From Desulfobacteraceae bacterium (GTDB taxonomy: Bacteria; Desulfobacterota; Desulfobacteria; Desulfobacterales; Desulfolunaceae): a DNA stretch of 43,984 nucleotides. The DNA lies in assembly GCA_013619155.1 (NCBI GenBank), contig JABXKT010000020.1:1-43984 (forward strand), in the 5' to 3' direction. Positions 24,914 through 34,553 of this stretch are shown one piece after another. Numbering within the stretch: the first letter of the stretch is position 1; every line of letters begins with the position of its first letter. The notes below the pieces were generated by a model that saw nothing but the letters and a program-made list of their open reading frames with translations, was not told the origin of the DNA and did not search any database. The translations under genes were made by a program, and so were the position numbers.

Positions 24914-26566
24914 CTAGAGATCACCCATGACTACCTGAGCAATATTAAAGGCCTGGTCACCGGTTTTCTCGAGATTATTCAGGATATCGACAAAGAGAAT
25001 CCCCGTGGCAACAGAGCAAGAACCACTCTGAAGACGGTCGAGATGATTCTTCTTAAACCGCTTGCGCATCTTATCGATGGTATTCTCGTCCTCGGTATCG
25101 ATCTTTCGAGGAATCCCGCCGGCATTGTATGCCGTCATCATATTCTCCGTGAAACGAATGGCCACATCGAAGATCTCTTCCATCTCCTGCATGGCTTCAT
25201 CGGTAAAACGAATGCCGCTCTCAATGAGTTTTTGGGTATAGTTGACAATATTTTCGGCATAGTCCCCGATCTTCTCCAGATCGTGAAGTACATGAAGGAT
25301 ACTGTTCAACTCCCGAGAGGTCTCGGCGCTCACCTGCTCCTGATTGATCCGCACAAGAAATGTCGAGATATCTTTCTCGAGGAGATCGACGATATCCTCG
25401 AGTTCATGCACCTTCTCGATGATCTTCAGATCCCTTGTAAAAAAAGCATCCCGGCTCAACTTCAGCATCTCGAGGGAAAAGCCCGACATACGGCTCACCT
25501 CTTTGCGCGCCTGGGAAACGGCAAAATCAGGGGTCTCTATGAGGCAATCATCGAGAAACACCAGGGTGTCAGCCCGCCCATTGCCTTTATCGGGGATGAT
25601 CTTCTCACACAGTCTCGCCAAGATATGAAGCACCGGCATAAAGAGGAAGAGGTTTACAATATTGAAGCCTGTATGAAGGTTTGCAATGTGCCGTGCTATA
25701 AAAGGCTGATTTCCATCAGCATTCACAAAATTGGGGTCTCCGGGCGTCATGACATCCACCAACTGAGTAAAGTACTTCAGGAAGATGAGCATGTAGCAGA
25801 CCCCCAGGGCATTGATCAGAAAGTGCCCGAAGGCGGCTCTCCGTGCCGTAGGGTTGGTCCCGATGGCCGCCAGGTTGGCGGTGATGGTGGTCCCGATGTT
25901 CTCCCCCAGAACCAGGGCACAGGCCGCGTAATAATCGATAAGCCCCGTAGATGCCATGGCCACGGTAATCCCGATGGTGGCTGAAGAGCTCTGCACCACC
26001 ATGGTAAGAATGGCTCCGGCAGTGACGGCAAGGATAGGATTGTGGGAAAAACTCACAAAGGCCTGGCGAAAGAGCTCACTGTGCTTTAAGGGAACAAAAC
26101 CCTCTTTCATGATCTGAAGACCAAGGAAGAGAAGGCCAAAACCGATGAGGACCTCCCCCCAGTAATGGTACTTCTTATTGCTTGCCAGCATGCGTACGAA
26201 GACACCAATCCCAATGGCGGGAAGGGCCAAGGTCCCAATTTTAAAGGCGATAAGCTGGGCCGTCACGGTGGTACCGACGTTGGCCCCCAAGACGATGCTC
26301 AAGGCCTGTACCAGGTTCATTAGCCCGGCATTCACAAATCCCACCACCATCACGGTGGTGGCAGAACTACTCTGAATAATTGTCGTAACGACCACCCCCA
26401 CAAAGGTCCCAATGACCCGGTTGGTGGTGAGCTTTTCAAGAATATTTCGCAGACTGCTGCCCGCTGATTTTTGGAGCCCCTCGGACATCATTTTCATGCC
26501 ATAAAGAAAAAGCCCCAGCCCTCCAACCAAACCGTAGACAAGCGCCAACCAGTTCACTGATTCCAC
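24914..26566 (-). CDS. Na+/phosphate cotransporter family protein with PhoU-like tail
   Basis: This 550-residue protein has an N-terminal membrane part with two inverted repeats, each carrying the signature QSSS: IIQSSSATTVMVVGFVNAG (residue ~64) and VVQSSSATIGITVAMASTG (~191). The C-terminal third (from ~340) is helical, resembling PhoU (ELEDIVDLLEKDISTFLVRI, ILHVLHDLEKIGDYAENIV). Such proteins couple sodium entry to phosphate movement. The PhoU-like domain suggests regulation by phosphate. The start is a GTG with an aggag site six bases upstream. It is transcribed alone. Confidence 0.92.
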   Translation of the reverse strand: MESVNWLALVYGLVGGLGLFLYGMKMMSEGLQKSAGSSLRNILEKLTTNRVIGTFVGVVVTTIIQSSSATTVMVVGFVNAGLMNLVQALSIVLGANVGTTVTAQLIAFKIGTLALPAIGIGVFVRMLASNKKYHYWGEVLIGFGLLFLGLQIMKEGFVPLKHSELFRQAFVSFSHNPILAVTAGAILTMVVQSSSATIGITVAMASTGLIDYYAACALVLGENIGTTITANLAAIGTNPTARRAAFGHFLINALGVCYMLIFLKYFTQLVDVMTPGDPNFVNADGNQPFIARHIANLHTGFNIVNLFLFMPVLHILARLCEKIIPDKGNGRADTLVFLDDCLIETPDFAVSQARKEVSRMSGFSLEMLKLSRDAFFTRDLKIIEKVHELEDIVDLLEKDISTFLVRINQEQVSAETSRELNSILHVLHDLEKIGDYAENIVNYTQKLIESGIRFTDEAMQEMEEIFDVAIRFTENMMTAYNAGGIPRKIDTEDENTIDKMRKRFKKNHLDRLQSGSCSVATGILFVDILNNLEKTGDQAFNIAQVVMGDL

Positions 26567-26800
26567 TTAAATCTCCTGTAGTAACAATACATTGTGTAGA
26601 TATGCTCCGTACGCTTTTCAGTGGGCACACCCCGGGTAAGTCGTAAACGTTTGTGGAGACTATATAAAGGATCACTCAAAGGGTGTCAACACCCGATCCC
26701 ACCCTCATTTCCCCCCACAGGAACATCGATATTAATCCTTAAAATACATGGGCATTTTCATCTCCAGACCGGAGCGAAACCCGGGTTCCCCGGCCAAAAC

Positions 26801-26830
26801 AAAAAAGCCGCCCCGAAAACGGGGCGGCTC
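26801..26830 (-). terminator. Intrinsic terminator of the M16 peptidase gene
   Basis: gccgcccc (26807-26814) pairs with ggggcggc (26821-26828). Six A residues on the left form the T-run on the minus strand. Confidence 0.9.
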
Positions 26831-26852
26831 CATAACATTCACAGAAAAAGGG

Positions 26853-29687
26853 TCACAAACCGGGACGCACAGTGATCGTGGCCGCCCGGTCAGGGCTTAG
26901 ATAAACCGTGGCCAGACGCTGCACCTCCCCGGCGGTGATGGCCCTGTAGTCGTCTAAAATATCCAGGGGCCAGAGCCTTTTTTCCGGATGTCGGGAGGAG
27001 TCTTGCATCACACTTGTCAGCCAGTACACGTTGGTACGACGAAAATCGACAATATGGGTCACTATGGGGTCCACCACACGCCGAATCTCATCCTTTGCGG
27101 CCGGTTCCCGTCTCAGGGTTTCAGCAATCTCCCTAACGGCTGTCACCACCGCCTCTACCTGATCTGGATCCACGGTAATCATCGCCCGAAGCACCCCATA
27201 ATCGGCATAAGCCTGGCTTGAACGGTTCCATGCGCTGGGGGAGTAGGCCGCCCCAAGTTCTTCTCTCACCGTCTCACGCAGACGCTCGGAAAAGAGGGCG
27301 CCGAGGATGGAGAGCCTGCGCACCGTATGAATATCGGTCATGCCTGTGGTGGGCCAGGCCACAGTGACCACCGCTTTATCGATGGCACTCGCAACGGTCA
27401 AAGAGAGATGCTGCCCCCGAGGAAAGGTAAGGGCGACCTCCCTCCTCTCTGGAGCCACGCGGGGGGGAAGGGCACCCAACCACTGGGCGCAGGCATCGAC
27501 CACCTGATCCACCGGCACATCCCCCACCACGGAGAGCTCTAAGGGGGCCAGGGCCAGAGGGGGCATGACCAGCTGTGCCACCCTTTGAAAATCGATGCCC
27601 CCAAGAGAGGCATCCGGATATCCGAAGCGATTGATATCCCCGGTTAAAAAGGCCTCACCATGCTGCCGAAGCACCCCATCCACTGTCCGCCCCATCTCCT
27701 CAAGGCCCTGAACATAACGGGTACGGGAGAGGTTATAGGCGTCCTCCTTCAACCGGGTATCGGTAATCTGGGTGTAGAGAATCTGAACCATGAGCGAGAG
27801 CTCTTCCGGGGTGGTACGCCCCGAAAGGGAGAAGCCGTCTTGCCCCACACTGTAGCCAAAAGAGGTGTTGGTACCGGCCATGGCACGACTCGTCTCCCCA
27901 CGGTCCAGCCGCCCCAGCCCGCCTTCGTTGACCACCATCTCCGCCAGAGCCCCTAAGCCCGGCACGAGACCCTGGCCCCCCAGAAGCCCCTCTCCGAAGC
28001 GAAGGGAGTAGAGCACCTCCCTGCGCTTAAAGTCGGTGGACTTCACATGTAAGATGACCCCATTTTCAAAGGTGACGGTGGTGAGCCCCAGGGCATCATC
28101 GGTGACCTGAGATGCGATGGCTCCGGGTGAGGCGGGGGCGGGAAGATAGGGAAATTGTGCCGCCTTCGCGGCCACAAAGGGAGAGGCCGCCACCTGTCGA
28201 CTCGCCTCGTATGCCGAGAGGATGGTGCCGGCGGCCGCCGATTCATCGCCAGGGATCCGGGCATTGCCCTCCACCATGACGAGACGATGAGAGGGACGCC
28301 AGACACCCTTTAAAATCTCATGCAGGGCCTCTTTTGTCACCGCATCCACCACCGGCTCAAAGAGACGACGCGTATCGGCCGGAGAGACTACCGTCTTCTC
28401 CCCGGTAAAACTTCGAATCAGGCGAGACGCCAGACGGCGGCTATTCCGCGTGGCCACCGTGCGTTCTGCTTGAAGCAGGGCATTTTTCATCTCCTTTTTC
28501 ACCCGGGCCACCTCCGAATCGGTGAACCCATAGGCCAGGGCACTTCTCAAGGTATGATCCAGAAACTTAAGACTCTCCTCCCAGGCATCCGGCGGACACT
28601 CCGCCGAGACAATACCGTAACGCACATTCCGAAGGTAGGTACCTGTACCCACCCCGCCATCGGTAAAGGGGGTCCCCGGTTTTCCCACACGTTCATCCAA
28701 GCGATTCTCAAGAAGCGCGCTCACCATATCGAAGAGGAGCTGCTGACGCCGGCCCTCATAGGTATCGGGTGCTCTCTCCACATACCTCAAGACCTCTATC
28801 GTCACGCTGGTACTACCCGCCTCGGGGTTGTGGGCAAAAAAAGCCTTATGCCCCACATGGGTAAAACGCCCCGTCTCGGGCAGGATCCCCTCGGGCGCCC
28901 GGGCCGAAAGGGAGGCAAAACGTGCCTTAATAAGCCCCTCCACCTCTTCAGGATCCATATCGCCCACCACCACGATGGCCATGTTATCGGGGCGATACCA
29001 GGTATCGTAGTAGCCTCTCAGAAGGGCCGCATCGGCCTTTTGAATCGTCGCCTCCACACCAATGGGATGACGCCGGTTCACCCGCATCCCCGGAAGCTCA
29101 AAGGCCAGACTCTTGATAAAGTTGCGGTACGACTCCGAATCGCGATCCCTCTTCTCCGCCAGGATCACCCCGCGCTCCCGATTCACCTCAGACTCCAAAA
29201 GGAGGGCACCCCCTGCATAGTCTCGCATCACAAGGAGCCCCTCGGCCAGACTCTCGACATCCCCATGCGGCAATACCACGTCATAGACGGTTTCATAAAA
29301 TCCGGTGTGGGCGTTGGCATCACCCCCGAACATCATGCCGATACGCTGGAAGTATTTAATGAGCTCTCCGGGAGGGAAATGATCCGAACCGTTAAAGAGC
29401 ATATGTTCCAAAAAGTGGGCCACCCCTTGCTGGGGATCGCTCTCCACCATAGATCCCGACTTAACGGCCAGGTGCATACTCACGCGCTTCTCGGGCTCTT
29501 GGTTCTTCATGAGGAGATAGGTGAGCCCGTTATCCAACACCCCTTCAATGACGGCCGGGTCCCGGGGGAGGAGAGGCGCCTTGGGAGTTATCGGACGCCT
29601 CTCGGCGACAACACACCCGATTAAAACAACGAACATCATGGCAACCACAGCATAACGCACCCACCGCCAATATCGATTCTCTCTCAT
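26853..29687 (-). CDS. M16-family zinc peptidase, lipoprotein
   Basis: This protein of about 944 residues has a lipoprotein signal (VVLIGC, lipidated Cys ~25), so it is anchored on a membrane facing the periplasm. The N-terminal M16 domain has the inverted zinc motif HFLEH (~91-95) and a downstream Glu region (LESEVNRERGVILAEKRDRD, where the third zinc ligand is expected). A second M16 pair fills the C-terminal half without HxxEH, like the single-chain PqqL or pitrilysin type. It probably degrades peptides in the periplasm. The ATG at 29687 follows aggagg; a TTG one codon upstream is less likely. A hairpin, aaggccggaag with cttccgacctt (29709-29744), lies in its leader. Confidence 0.9.
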   Translation of the reverse strand: MRENRYWRWVRYAVVAMMFVVLIGCVVAERRPITPKAPLLPRDPAVIEGVLDNGLTYLLMKNQEPEKRVSMHLAVKSGSMVESDPQQGVAHFLEHMLFNGSDHFPPGELIKYFQRIGMMFGGDANAHTGFYETVYDVVLPHGDVESLAEGLLVMRDYAGGALLLESEVNRERGVILAEKRDRDSESYRNFIKSLAFELPGMRVNRRHPIGVEATIQKADAALLRGYYDTWYRPDNMAIVVVGDMDPEEVEGLIKARFASLSARAPEGILPETGRFTHVGHKAFFAHNPEAGSTSVTIEVLRYVERAPDTYEGRRQQLLFDMVSALLENRLDERVGKPGTPFTDGGVGTGTYLRNVRYGIVSAECPPDAWEESLKFLDHTLRSALAYGFTDSEVARVKKEMKNALLQAERTVATRNSRRLASRLIRSFTGEKTVVSPADTRRLFEPVVDAVTKEALHEILKGVWRPSHRLVMVEGNARIPGDESAAAGTILSAYEASRQVAASPFVAAKAAQFPYLPAPASPGAIASQVTDDALGLTTVTFENGVILHVKSTDFKRREVLYSLRFGEGLLGGQGLVPGLGALAEMVVNEGGLGRLDRGETSRAMAGTNTSFGYSVGQDGFSLSGRTTPEELSLMVQILYTQITDTRLKEDAYNLSRTRYVQGLEEMGRTVDGVLRQHGEAFLTGDINRFGYPDASLGGIDFQRVAQLVMPPLALAPLELSVVGDVPVDQVVDACAQWLGALPPRVAPERREVALTFPRGQHLSLTVASAIDKAVVTVAWPTTGMTDIHTVRRLSILGALFSERLRETVREELGAAYSPSAWNRSSQAYADYGVLRAMITVDPDQVEAVVTAVREIAETLRREPAAKDEIRRVVDPIVTHIVDFRRTNVYWLTSVMQDSSRHPEKRLWPLDILDDYRAITAGEVQRLATVYLSPDRAATITVRPGL

Positions 29688-29865
29688 CAATGCCCTCCTA
29701 AACTATCAAAGGCCGGAAGAGCGTCATGAAATGCTTCCGACCTTCATCGATTGTCCTAATTGATCCGGGTACGATGGGTATCCATACCGCCCATCCGTCA
29801 ATGGCCGTCAAAAATATCCGTCTTGGACCGACCTTTTCTATCCACCGACGAGACCGCCTTCCCGC

Positions 29866-30096
29866 CTAAGGGGAGCGGATAAAAAAGAACCAGATATAGC
29901 CCATAAGAATCACCACCCAAAAGAGGGCGGCAAGATACCCTATATAGTTCACAGGCCGCTTTGCCCGCCCCTGCCGGTCCACCGTGCCCACCCGCCGGCG
30001 GCATGCGATGCACACCGTGGCCGTGAGTTCGAGGGTGGTCAAACAGTCGGGGCATCGTTTATACGAAAAAGTCCGGGGGGGCTTGGATTTGACCAT
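29866..30096 (-). CDS. Small zinc-ribbon membrane protein
   Basis: This 76-residue protein has a zinc-ribbon-like pair of CxxC motifs (RCPDCLTTLELTATVCIACR, residues ~14-33) followed by a basic stretch and one C-terminal helix (LAALFWVVILMGYIWFFF). The start at 30096 is chosen because aggaggg precedes it. The longer upstream frame overlaps the ppiD terminator. The function is unknown. Such zinc-ribbon plus one-helix proteins are common orphan genes. Confidence 0.7.
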   Translation of the reverse strand: MVKSKPPRTFSYKRCPDCLTTLELTATVCIACRRRVGTVDRQGRAKRPVNYIGYLAALFWVVILMGYIWFFFIRSP

Positions 30097-30187
30097 GCAC
30101 ACCCTCCTAACCAAAGAGATTGGCCCACCATCACGGAAAAAGAGTAGTAAATGATAAGGGGAGACGACCACACGAGGGATTCTACCA

Positions 30188-30234
30188 TAAAAAAAACCTG
30201 CCAGACAAGCCAATGAAGCCTTCCTGACAGGTTT
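30188..30234 (-). terminator. Intrinsic terminator of the PpiD-like gene
   Basis: aacctgccaga (30195-30205) pairs with tcctgacaggtt (30222-30233) with one mismatch. A-run 30188-30196 gives the T-run on the minus strand. Confidence 0.85.
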
Positions 30235-30265
30235 ATCTTCTCTCAAAGTGACAACAAGGGGCTAT

Positions 30266-32161
30266 TTAGCCCTCGCTTCCCGCATCAAACTGGGGGTCTT
30301 TCTTGATCTCCGCCCCCTTTCTCAGCTCATCAACCCACCTTGACAGCTCATCGCGGCGCTTACTTGAGAGCAGTTCGGCTTTTAGCGCCTCGGAGACAGC
30401 GGCATAGCCATCTAAGGTGGGAATATGCTTCTCTTTCAATGCCACCACATAATACCCGCCCTCACCCTTGATCAGCGCATCGGCCACGGGGGTCTCCGCA
30501 TTCATGCGAAAACCGGCCGCCACAACCTTGCGATCCAAATCCATGGCCCCCTTGCCGTCTCGGGTAAAGAGGGGCGACTCCGCCACCGGGGTCCCCTGGG
30601 GAAAATCGTTTCCCTCAGCGAGACGTGCCAGAAGGGCCTCTCCCACCTCACTCGCTTTTTGCTCCTGGGCCTGCCTCAAGGCATCGGCAGCGACCCGCTC
30701 ACGAACAGCGGCCAATTCGGGGACAACGGCCTCTCGCCTCTCCGTAACCTGAATAATATAGTAGGAGCCATTGTATTCGAGGATATCACTGACCCCACCC
30801 AACTCCAGGTCGAAGGCGTCCTTGGCGATGCGCATGCGATCCGCAGAATCGATGGATTCAGGACCCTTCCATCGGGTAAAAAAGGCACTCCCCACCACGG
30901 GAAGCTGGGCCATCTCACCGGCGGCCTCGAGGCTATCGCTGCCAAGAACCATATCAAAGGCGTTTTCCGATGCCGCATAGGCCTCGGTTTCGGCCTGTTC
31001 ATCCACGACCCCCCGCTTAATCTCTTCAGCCACGGAAGCGAGACTCTTCTCGGCAAGGGCGGTCTTCTTCTCCACCTTAATAATATGCCAACCAAACTGG
31101 GTCCGCACCGGCTCACTCACCGCCCCCACCTCCAGGTCGAAGGCGGCATCGGCAAAGGGCTTCACCATAGCGGTTCGTTCAAAGGCACCCAAGGCGCCCC
31201 CATTTGCGGCCGATGGGCCCTCAGAAAACTCTGTAGCCAGGGCCGCAAAATCGCTCCCTGCGGCTACGGCCTTGGCATATACCTCATCGGCACGGCCTCG
31301 AGCCTGGGCCACCTCATCGCTCGTGGCGCCATCGGCCACCTTAATAAGAATATGACGGGCCTCAACAGTTTCAGGGGTCCGGTACCGGTCCCGATTGGAC
31401 TGGTAGAGATCGGCCACCGTTTCATCGCTTACGACAATCCCTTTCCGAAAATCATCCCGCGTAAAACGCATAAAGGAGATCTTCACCTCGGGGTCCGTCT
31501 TGTATCGCTCCCCGTTTTCACTGAAGAACGTCGTCACATAGGCGTCATCAACGGCGATATCCGTATAGGATGCGGGATTCAGGAGAGCATAGCGCAGCGA
31601 GACTTCGGTATTTTTATACTTATAGAGTTCTTGGGTCTCCTCATCGGTGACCAGTACCCCACTCTCCACCATGCTGCGTAACTTGGAGATGAGAAGGCTC
31701 TTGCGCTGCTGGGCCTCAAACTGGGGAACGGTGAGACCATTTTGACGAAGCAGGGCCTCATAGAAAGAGGCATCAAAGACCCCATCCTTCTTAAAGTAGG
31801 GAAGCTCCACAACCGCCGCGGATAACTCCTCATCGGTGACCTGAAGTTTTAAACGATCCGCCTCCTGGATCATCAACTCACTGGTGATCAACCCATCCAA
31901 GGCCTGATCGCGCAATCGAAACATCGTAATCATCTCTTCGGTGAGGTTTCCCCCAAGTTGGCGCCTGTACTCTGCCACCAAATCATTATACGCATTACGG
32001 TAGTCATCCCAGCTGATGACCGTCTTGTTCACCTCGGCAACGATATTATTTCCACTATTGCGGTCTGGCCCGAGTCCGAGAAAAATAAACACTAGAACAA
32101 TGACACCCAAGAGTATCTTAATAATCCAGGAGCCCGCATTGTCACGCATCATTTGTAGCAT
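30266..32161 (-). CDS. ppiD: Membrane-anchored peptidyl-prolyl isomerase (PpiD/SurA-like)
   Basis: This 631-residue periplasmic folding factor has one N-terminal transmembrane anchor (IIKILLGVIVLVFIFLGLG, ~14-32). A SurA-like chaperone segment follows (~33-180), then a parvulin domain, VEARHILIKVADGATSDEVA through GGALGAFERTAMVKPFADAA to FGWHIIKVE (~265-365), and a C-terminal chaperone region. Length and layout match PpiD (about 620). The ATG at 32161 with a gagg site is preferred over a TTG one codon upstream. It would help outer-membrane and exported proteins to fold. Confidence 0.9.
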   Translation of the reverse strand: MLQMMRDNAGSWIIKILLGVIVLVFIFLGLGPDRNSGNNIVAEVNKTVISWDDYRNAYNDLVAEYRRQLGGNLTEEMITMFRLRDQALDGLITSELMIQEADRLKLQVTDEELSAAVVELPYFKKDGVFDASFYEALLRQNGLTVPQFEAQQRKSLLISKLRSMVESGVLVTDEETQELYKYKNTEVSLRYALLNPASYTDIAVDDAYVTTFFSENGERYKTDPEVKISFMRFTRDDFRKGIVVSDETVADLYQSNRDRYRTPETVEARHILIKVADGATSDEVAQARGRADEVYAKAVAAGSDFAALATEFSEGPSAANGGALGAFERTAMVKPFADAAFDLEVGAVSEPVRTQFGWHIIKVEKKTALAEKSLASVAEEIKRGVVDEQAETEAYAASENAFDMVLGSDSLEAAGEMAQLPVVGSAFFTRWKGPESIDSADRMRIAKDAFDLELGGVSDILEYNGSYYIIQVTERREAVVPELAAVRERVAADALRQAQEQKASEVGEALLARLAEGNDFPQGTPVAESPLFTRDGKGAMDLDRKVVAAGFRMNAETPVADALIKGEGGYYVVALKEKHIPTLDGYAAVSEALKAELLSSKRRDELSRWVDELRKGAEIKKDPQFDAGSEG

Positions 32162-32365
32162 CAATTTACCTCTGTAGTACTCTTTAGGAGCTTCATTATA
32201 TTGGAGGGTTCATATCATCATAAAAATACAAATATCTTTACCATCCCTTCTTTTGAGAGTACAGAATTTATTTGGCTTAACCCCGTGAACCAACAAATTC
32301 CAAATGTGTCCGGCACGATAGATACCAAAGGCCCTCGCCTCACGACCCACCGATGATTTTTTTTG

Positions 32366-32394
32366 TTGACAGGCCCAGCCCGATAGTCTAAATA
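32366..32394 (+). promoter_or_regulatory. Possible tRNA-Ala promoter
   Basis: TTGACA (32366-32371) is a perfect -35 match. 17 bases later taaata is a weak -10. Transcription would start some 50 bases before the tRNA. Confidence 0.45.
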
Positions 32395-32451
32395 TCTCCT
32401 CGTTTGGTGCGTTTCTTTTTTAAACGACGCCATTTTAGAATAAAAAAATGT

Positions 32452-32527
32452 GGGGCTGTAGCTCAGCTGGGAGAGCGCATGACTGGCAGTCATGAGGTCA
32501 GGGGTTCGATCCCCCTCAGCTCCACCA
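32452..32527 (+). tRNA. tRNA-Ala (anticodon GGC)
   Basis: The cloverleaf is clear. Acceptor ggggctg pairs with cagctcc (one G-T), the D arm is gctcagctgggagagc, the anticodon stem catga/tcatg holds loop ctggcag with GGC, and the T arm is ggggttcgatcccc. The CCA end is encoded (32525-32527). This reads GCC/GCU alanine codons. GCC is abundant in neighbouring genes. Confidence 0.97.
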
Positions 32528-32537
32528 TTTTTTAAGC

Positions 32538-32564
32538 AACTCGTTGGCTTCCAACGGGTTTTTT
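32538..32564 (+). terminator. Terminator after tRNA-Ala
   Basis: aactcgttgg pairs with ccaacgggtt around a three-base loop and is followed by a T-run. It begins ten bases after the CCA end. Confidence 0.9.
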
Positions 32565-32976
32565 GCGTTTTACCGACTTAAATCATGAAACATCTGTCGT
32601 TACACACGGACGGATGGAGTCCAGCGAAAGATCGTTCACATACAAGGGCCTTGATCACGCAGCCCTGCCACTTATTTATTCCGAGTTAAGCCTCCTTCTG
32701 TAGACATCCAAGAAAAAATTAAAAAGAGAGAATTTCCTTACCGCTTAAAGAGGGACAAGGGTGGTGAACCCATCGCTAAGGCGACACGCCCGTGATTTCC
32801 ATATCCGGCATTATGTCTCCATAATTTTAGGAACCCCATCATGGGAAAAATAGATACGATTGTAGATAAATCATACCCGTCCTCAAGCCCATGGGATACG
32901 AATACAAGGCTCTCCGAATTTTTCCGTGGAGCCTCTTTTATTTTTTAATCGTCGCCAAGCGATCCTTTTATCCCCA
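32565..32976. other. Intergenic region between tRNA-Ala and the MocR gene end
   Basis: No firm gene. A 35-codon ATG frame at about 32841-32948 (plus strand) has a weak agga site but no known family. Its end coincides with a hairpin-like aggctctcc...ggagcct followed by T-rich DNA, so a short transcript on the plus strand is possible. No copy of the tRNA 3' end was found here. Confidence 0.35.
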
Positions 32977-34443
32977 TCATCTTTTTACAAGTTCCTTTGC
33001 CACGATTTCAACGAACCGTGAAAGCCCTGATTTCAAGCTATTTAAAGACAGATACCCGTAGCTGAGCCTCAATGAGCTATCACAACTGGAATTTCCCGCG
33101 GAGTTCGCCAGAGACCCCGGAAGAAAAGTGATGCCTCTCGGATAGGTGGCATTAAATAAGAGTTCTTCGCTATAAATATTTCCGGGCAGTTCTATCCAGG
33201 TGTTCAATCCACCGCTTGCCATATTGTATTGCACCCCATGCCTACGTAATACCGATAAAGACTGGTTGACTATGACTGAGCGTTTCTTCAAATCCATAAC
33301 GATCTTGGGTATGGCATTTTTATAGATTCCATTCCGAAGCAGTGACAATAAATAAAACTGTGTTAATTCAGACACGCCCAGGGATTGAATCATAATTTTT
33401 TTTCTGAACTGCATGATGAGGTCTGGATCGGCAAACAGGGCTCCGATGCGATATTGCGCACCGATTATCTTGGAAAAGCCCTTCAGATAGATCACCTTGT
33501 CTCTGGATGAATCCATGCATCCTAATGGCGTGACTTTTTCTTCGAACGACAACTCACTCCATGGGTCATCTTCAACAATGACAAATCCATATTTTTCAGA
33601 TAAATACAACAAATTCTTACGTTCATTATAGGTCAGACAATAGCCGGTCGGATTGCTGAAATTGGGGGTCAGATAGAACAATTTCGGATGATATGTCTTA
33701 CAGAGTTTCTCGATGTATTGTTCATCAAATCCATTTTCATATATTTTAACGGGAAGAATCTGGGCTTTGGCATTAGAGAAAACATCCATAGCTCCCGTGT
33801 ATGTGGGGCTTTCCATGAGAATACAGTCCCCCGGATGAATCAGCGTTTCTGCGATGATATGCAGTCCATGCTGATTACCATGAGTGACTATAACGCACTC
33901 TTCATCACAACCCGGCACAAACATATCGATTAAGGCATGCCTCAGCTCCTGCATCCCGCCCATATCTCCATAAGTCCGCGTCCACTTAATCGTATGGAGT
34001 CCCAGACATGGGTCCATCGGCGATGGAATTAACCGGTTGATTAAATCTGGCTCAAGTATGGCATAGGAAAAATTGTAGTGGCAGGCTTGCATCGTGTTTT
34101 TCAGGAGATTCACCAGGACTGCACGAAACTCCTTTGCCTTGCGTGCGGCTTTGAATTTACTCCGAATATCTGACGGATGTGGAGAGTCTTGATGCCCGAA
34201 AGGTGAATCGAAAATCGAAAATGAACCGCTTCCATGAATCCGTTCGACCAGCCTCTTTTCTGCCAAAAAAGCCAACACCTTATTGGCCGTTACATGGCTA
34301 ATTCCCGCCATAATGGCCAGTGTCCTAACAGACGGAAGGCGGGACCCCTTGGATATGTTTCCACTGCGAATCTGATCCTCAATTTGATTGGCCACCTGAA
34401 TATAGGGGGGAAGCGAACTCTTCGACGATACGGTCAGCTGCAT
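32977..34443 (-). CDS. MocR-type transcriptional regulator (GntR plus aminotransferase-like domain)
   Basis: This 488-residue protein has an N-terminal winged helix of the GntR family (PPYIQVANQIEDQIRSGNIS, GSRLPSVRTLA, SHVTANKVLAFLAEKRLVER). A linker follows, then a fold-type I aminotransferase-like domain with ESPTYTGAMDVF, PNFSNPTGY, ENDPW-like VEDDPW and the PLP lysine in LKGFSKIIGAQYRIG. MocR proteins sense PLP-linked ligands and usually control divergent genes. Here azlCD start 110 bases away in the opposite direction, with TGTTATA direct repeats between. The start at 34443 follows gggagagg; a longer frame is unlikely. The gene is more AT-rich than its neighbours, which suggests transfer. 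Confidence 0.9.
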   Translation of the reverse strand: MQLTVSSKSSLPPYIQVANQIEDQIRSGNISKGSRLPSVRTLAIMAGISHVTANKVLAFLAEKRLVERIHGSGSFSIFDSPFGHQDSPHPSDIRSKFKAARKAKEFRAVLVNLLKNTMQACHYNFSYAILEPDLINRLIPSPMDPCLGLHTIKWTRTYGDMGGMQELRHALIDMFVPGCDEECVIVTHGNQHGLHIIAETLIHPGDCILMESPTYTGAMDVFSNAKAQILPVKIYENGFDEQYIEKLCKTYHPKLFYLTPNFSNPTGYCLTYNERKNLLYLSEKYGFVIVEDDPWSELSFEEKVTPLGCMDSSRDKVIYLKGFSKIIGAQYRIGALFADPDLIMQFRKKIMIQSLGVSELTQFYLLSLLRNGIYKNAIPKIVMDLKKRSVIVNQSLSVLRRHGVQYNMASGGLNTWIELPGNIYSEELLFNATYPRGITFLPGSLANSAGNSSCDSSLRLSYGYLSLNSLKSGLSRFVEIVAKELVKR

Positions 34444-34461
34444 GATTGTCCTCTCCCTAAG

Positions 34462-34507
34462 TGTTATAGTGCAAATATTGACTGTTATACACACAAGCCC
34501 CTATAGA
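34462..34507 (+). promoter_or_regulatory. azlCD promoter with direct-repeat operator
   Basis: TTGACT (34478-34483) and TATAGA (34502-34507), 18 bases apart, form a good sigma-70 promoter toward azlC. TGTTATA occurs at 34462-34468 and 34483-34489, exactly 21 bp or two helical turns apart. One copy covers the upstream edge of the promoter and the other sits in its spacer. This is how MocR regulators commonly bind. Confidence 0.65.
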
Positions 34508-34553
34508 TTGAAAAACAATTCATTTGTTCAATGCACCGTTTTGGAGACAAGAT

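Noticed and set aside
24893..25984. Plus-strand open frame opposite the Na/Pi cotransporter
   Set aside because: Antisense to the QSSS-containing transporter gene and overlaps its terminator region.
28320..29624. Long plus-strand open frame (434 codons) opposite the M16 peptidase
   Set aside because: It is antisense to a clearly real peptidase gene with HxxEH and a lipobox; the translation is low-complexity and His/Gly/Arg-rich.
30425..31681. Long plus-strand open frame (418 codons) opposite ppiD
   Set aside because: Antisense shadow of a real parvulin-family gene; no motif or ribosome site.
32452..32527. tRNA-Ala as a used attachment site of a mobile island
   Set aside because: No integrase gene and no direct repeat of the tRNA 3' end was found in the following 3 kb.
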